Assembly (NCBI GenBank): GCA_030597345.1
Contig: JAUVSA010000076.1
Coordinates: forward strand, 1-8,600
Source of the DNA: Bacillota bacterium
Lineage (GTDB): Bacteria; Armatimonadota; Hebobacteria; Hebobacterales; Hebobacteraceae
Direction of reading: 5' to 3'
DNA: 8,600 bases
Part shown: positions 6,947-8,600 of the stretch, piece after piece
Position numbering within the stretch: the first letter of the stretch is position 1
Layout of the letters: each line of letters opens with the position of its first letter
The notes under the pieces: model-generated
Told to the model about the DNA's origin: nothing
Databases searched by the model: none
Seen by the model: only the letters and a program-made list of their open reading frames with translations
Program-made: the position numbers and the translations under genes

Positions 6947-8600
6947 CTACAATCGGCCGCGCGTGATCAACCCGATGATGTTCCAGATCGAGCTGTTGAG
7001 CAGATCGCCTACGATCAGCCCGATGGCGAGTGGTATCGTCTGGCGGTAAAGGCGCAGGCCCCCGTAGCGGCTGACCAAGACCTTGAGGACCCACGCCAGC
7101 AGGAACGGGAAGGTACCCATGGCCTGGGCGAGGCTGTTGGACAGCAGATAGCCGATGGGATGGAACGGCCACCACACGAAGCGCAGCCGCATCAGCCCGA
7201 GGAAGACAGTCATCACCCCACCGGGGAAGATGTAGAACATCGCCTCCGGCTGCCAGCCCTCCTCGCCCGTGATGTCGTACAACATAGCGTAGCCATCGTC
7301 CAGGAGCGCCCACGCGACGAAGTAGTCGCCCTTGGCGGCCGCTGTCATCGAGAAGCCGTGGTGATACATCGCGGTCAACGTCACGAACATGCCAAGGGCG
7401 AGAGCGATTACGAACACGGCGACCAGCAAGTGGGTGAGTCGCCGCAGGCTCGTGCCACTCGCGTCCGCGAGCTTGAAGGCGGTGAGGGTGTTGAGCGAGC
7501 AGGCGCTGAAGATCCTGCTGGGCAGGGGCGCGCCGGCCCAGTTCATATGGTACAGGGTCATCGTCTCCTGGGGCAGCAGGTTTCGCATGCCCACGGTCAT
7601 CCCCGCGATGTCGTTGAACCACCAGAAGAAGGGGTCGAGGGCGGCCTCCGCCTGAAGCCGGGCATAGGCGAGGTAGAGCCCCACCAGGAAAGCGACATAG
7701 GCTATCCCGAAGATGGGCCGGCAGCCGGAGAGGACGAAGAAGGCGACGAGCCAGCTGGAGCACACCGCGAAGCCGAGAAGCGCCCATCGATACGGCAGGG
7801 GCTCATCGCGGTCCTCACCTGAAGGGCGGCGGCTGAAGGCAATGCGCAGTGCGCGCGCGAGGTGTCTCCGCGCAGTCCACAGCGCCCAGAGGGAGAGCGC
7901 CGCGAGGGCCCCGGTGGCCTGGTTCGTGGGGGCCGGGAACTCCCACCGCCACCAGTCTTCGGCCGAGCCCGGGTCGGCCCCGAAGTTGATCGCCAGAGCG
8001 CATAGGCCGATCCGGACCAGCCAGAAGAACCAGACGGAGAAAGAGAGCTCCGCCGGGATGATGTAGGCGAGTGAGATCAACCAGGGGTAGAGCCATATCT
8101 CGAGAGTCCCCAGGGCGGAGAGCGGACCGACGAAGGTCGGGCTCATGACGGTGTACTGCAGGGGAAGCGACGGCATAGCGGGCAGTCTCTGAGAGAGCTG
8201 GCTCACGAAGCCGATAACCGCGGCGATGGCCATCCCTGCCCAGAAGGCTCCGCTGACGGGCAGGCGCGCGGCTTGGCTTCCGTTGCGCGCCTCGTCAACG
8301 GTCTCGAGGGGTATCTGCGCCAGGGGGAAAGTCAGTCTCTCGCGCCTGATCCACTGCTTCTGCACGAGGACGAGGAGACAGACATTGGCGACAAAGAGGG
8401 CCACCATGAAGGATCCCCAGGCGGCCATCGGCAGCGCCCACTCCGACCACGGGACAGCGGCCCCGCCCAGGAAGTAGCCGTCGACCGCAGACAGCGAAGA
8501 GGGACCCCACCACGTGGGGATGCGGTTGATGAACGCCGATTCCCACATCGGCTCGATGCGACCGATGTGGTAGAAGCTCGGGACCTTGGACAGCAGATAA
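6947..8600 (-). CDS. DUF6785-family polytopic membrane protein (N terminus outside window)
   Basis: Function unknown. The frame is open to the window edge: before the Met at 8548 it continues upstream with YLLSKVPSFYHIGRIEP, so the gene is partial and that Met is probably internal. About 550 residues are visible. Numbering from that Met, hydrophobic helices lie near 40-62, 100-118, 150-188, 213-225, 255-275, 279-296, 371-396, 436-453, 466-492 and 503-528. Landmarks are QKQWIRRERLTFPLAQIPLE (63-82), AEAALDPFFWWFNDIAG (300-316), MRLRFVWWPFHPIGY (453-467) and the C-terminal GDLLNSSIWNIIG. The first and third resemble my recollection of the DUF6785 and C-terminal DUF6784 domains of large environmental-bacterial membrane proteins, some of which look OPT-transporter-like; transport is an inference. 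It ends in TAG at 6949-6947. It is convergent with the secreted hydrolase, so not co-transcribed with it. Confidence 0.82.
   Translation of the reverse strand, partial: YLLSKVPSFYHIGRIEPMWESAFINRIPTWWGPSSLSAVDGYFLGGAAVPWSEWALPMAAWGSFMVALFVANVCLLVLVQKQWIRRERLTFPLAQIPLETVDEARNGSQAARLPVSGAFWAGMAIAAVIGFVSQLSQRLPAMPSLPLQYTVMSPTFVGPLSALGTLEIWLYPWLISLAYIIPAELSFSVWFFWLVRIGLCALAINFGADPGSAEDWWRWEFPAPTNQATGALAALSLWALWTARRHLARALRIAFSRRPSGEDRDEPLPYRWALLGFAVCSSWLVAFFVLSGCRPIFGIAYVAFLVGLYLAYARLQAEAALDPFFWWFNDIAGMTVGMRNLLPQETMTLYHMNWAGAPLPSRIFSACSLNTLTAFKLADASGTSLRRLTHLLVAVFVIALALGMFVTLTAMYHHGFSMTAAAKGDYFVAWALLDDGYAMLYDITGEEGWQPEAMFYIFPGGVMTVFLGLMRLRFVWWPFHPIGYLLSNSLAQAMGTFPFLLAWVLKVLVSRYGGLRLYRQTIPLAIGLIVGDLLNSSIWNIIGLITRGRL

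Noticed and set aside
6946..6965. CTACAAT before a plus-strand GTG, resembling the proB promoter
   Set aside because: The bases are the stop codon and flank of the minus-strand membrane protein; the downstream plus-strand frame is antisense shadow.

Overview
The window is a GC-rich bacterial segment, probably from an uncultured, at least partly anaerobic lineage. The anaerobic inference comes from a 2-oxoacid:ferredoxin oxidoreductase operon. A DUF6785-type membrane protein beside a secreted SGNH esterase recalls gene content I associate with Armatimonadota, Planctomycetota and related environmental genomes. That placement is a weak inference, and nothing here fixes a phylum.

Layout. (1) Bases 1-293 hold the frameshifted remains of an RHS/YD-repeat gene. 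(2) Bases 361-1500 encode a complete glutamate 5-kinase (proB) with a plausible promoter and RBS; proA is not adjacent. (3) Bases 1501-1690 contain a short MITE-like element: 20-nt imperfect terminal inverted repeats, flanked by a 14-nt direct repeat that occurs three times and whose last copy supplies the RBS of the next gene. (4) Bases 1691-4118 form a tight three-gene operon for the alpha, beta and gamma subunits of a Vor/Kor-type 2-oxoacid:ferredoxin oxidoreductase. Both junctions are ATGA overlaps, and no ferredoxin (delta) subunit gene is present. (5) Bases 4264-4984 on the minus strand form a compact cassette of three small genes, probably foreign: a leucine-zipper protein with a C-terminal membrane anchor (76 aa), an unrecognised basic 49-aa peptide, and an HNH-family protein (108 aa) that keeps its zinc cysteines but has lost most of the canonical HNH residues. 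A perfect 14-bp hairpin precedes the cassette, and an 8-bp hairpin lies between it and the oxidoreductase operon. The HNH gene is about 54% GC against roughly 65-75% in the flanks. (6) Bases 5058-5507 have no convincing gene, only a short open frame that overlaps the next start. (7) Bases 5508-6818 encode an exported SGNH/GDSL hydrolase with an additional C-terminal domain. (8) Bases 6947-8600 on the minus strand encode most of a large polytopic DUF6785-family membrane protein whose N terminus lies beyond the window.

How the parts relate. Proline synthesis and the ferredoxin oxidoreductase are core metabolism. The SGNH hydrolase and the convergent membrane protein could both act at the cell envelope or in carbohydrate handling, but the sequence shows no direct link between them. 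The minus-strand cassette is the least explained and most interesting part. Its contents resemble a phage or mobile-element remnant or a small undescribed membrane/DNA-binding module; no function can be assigned from sequence alone.
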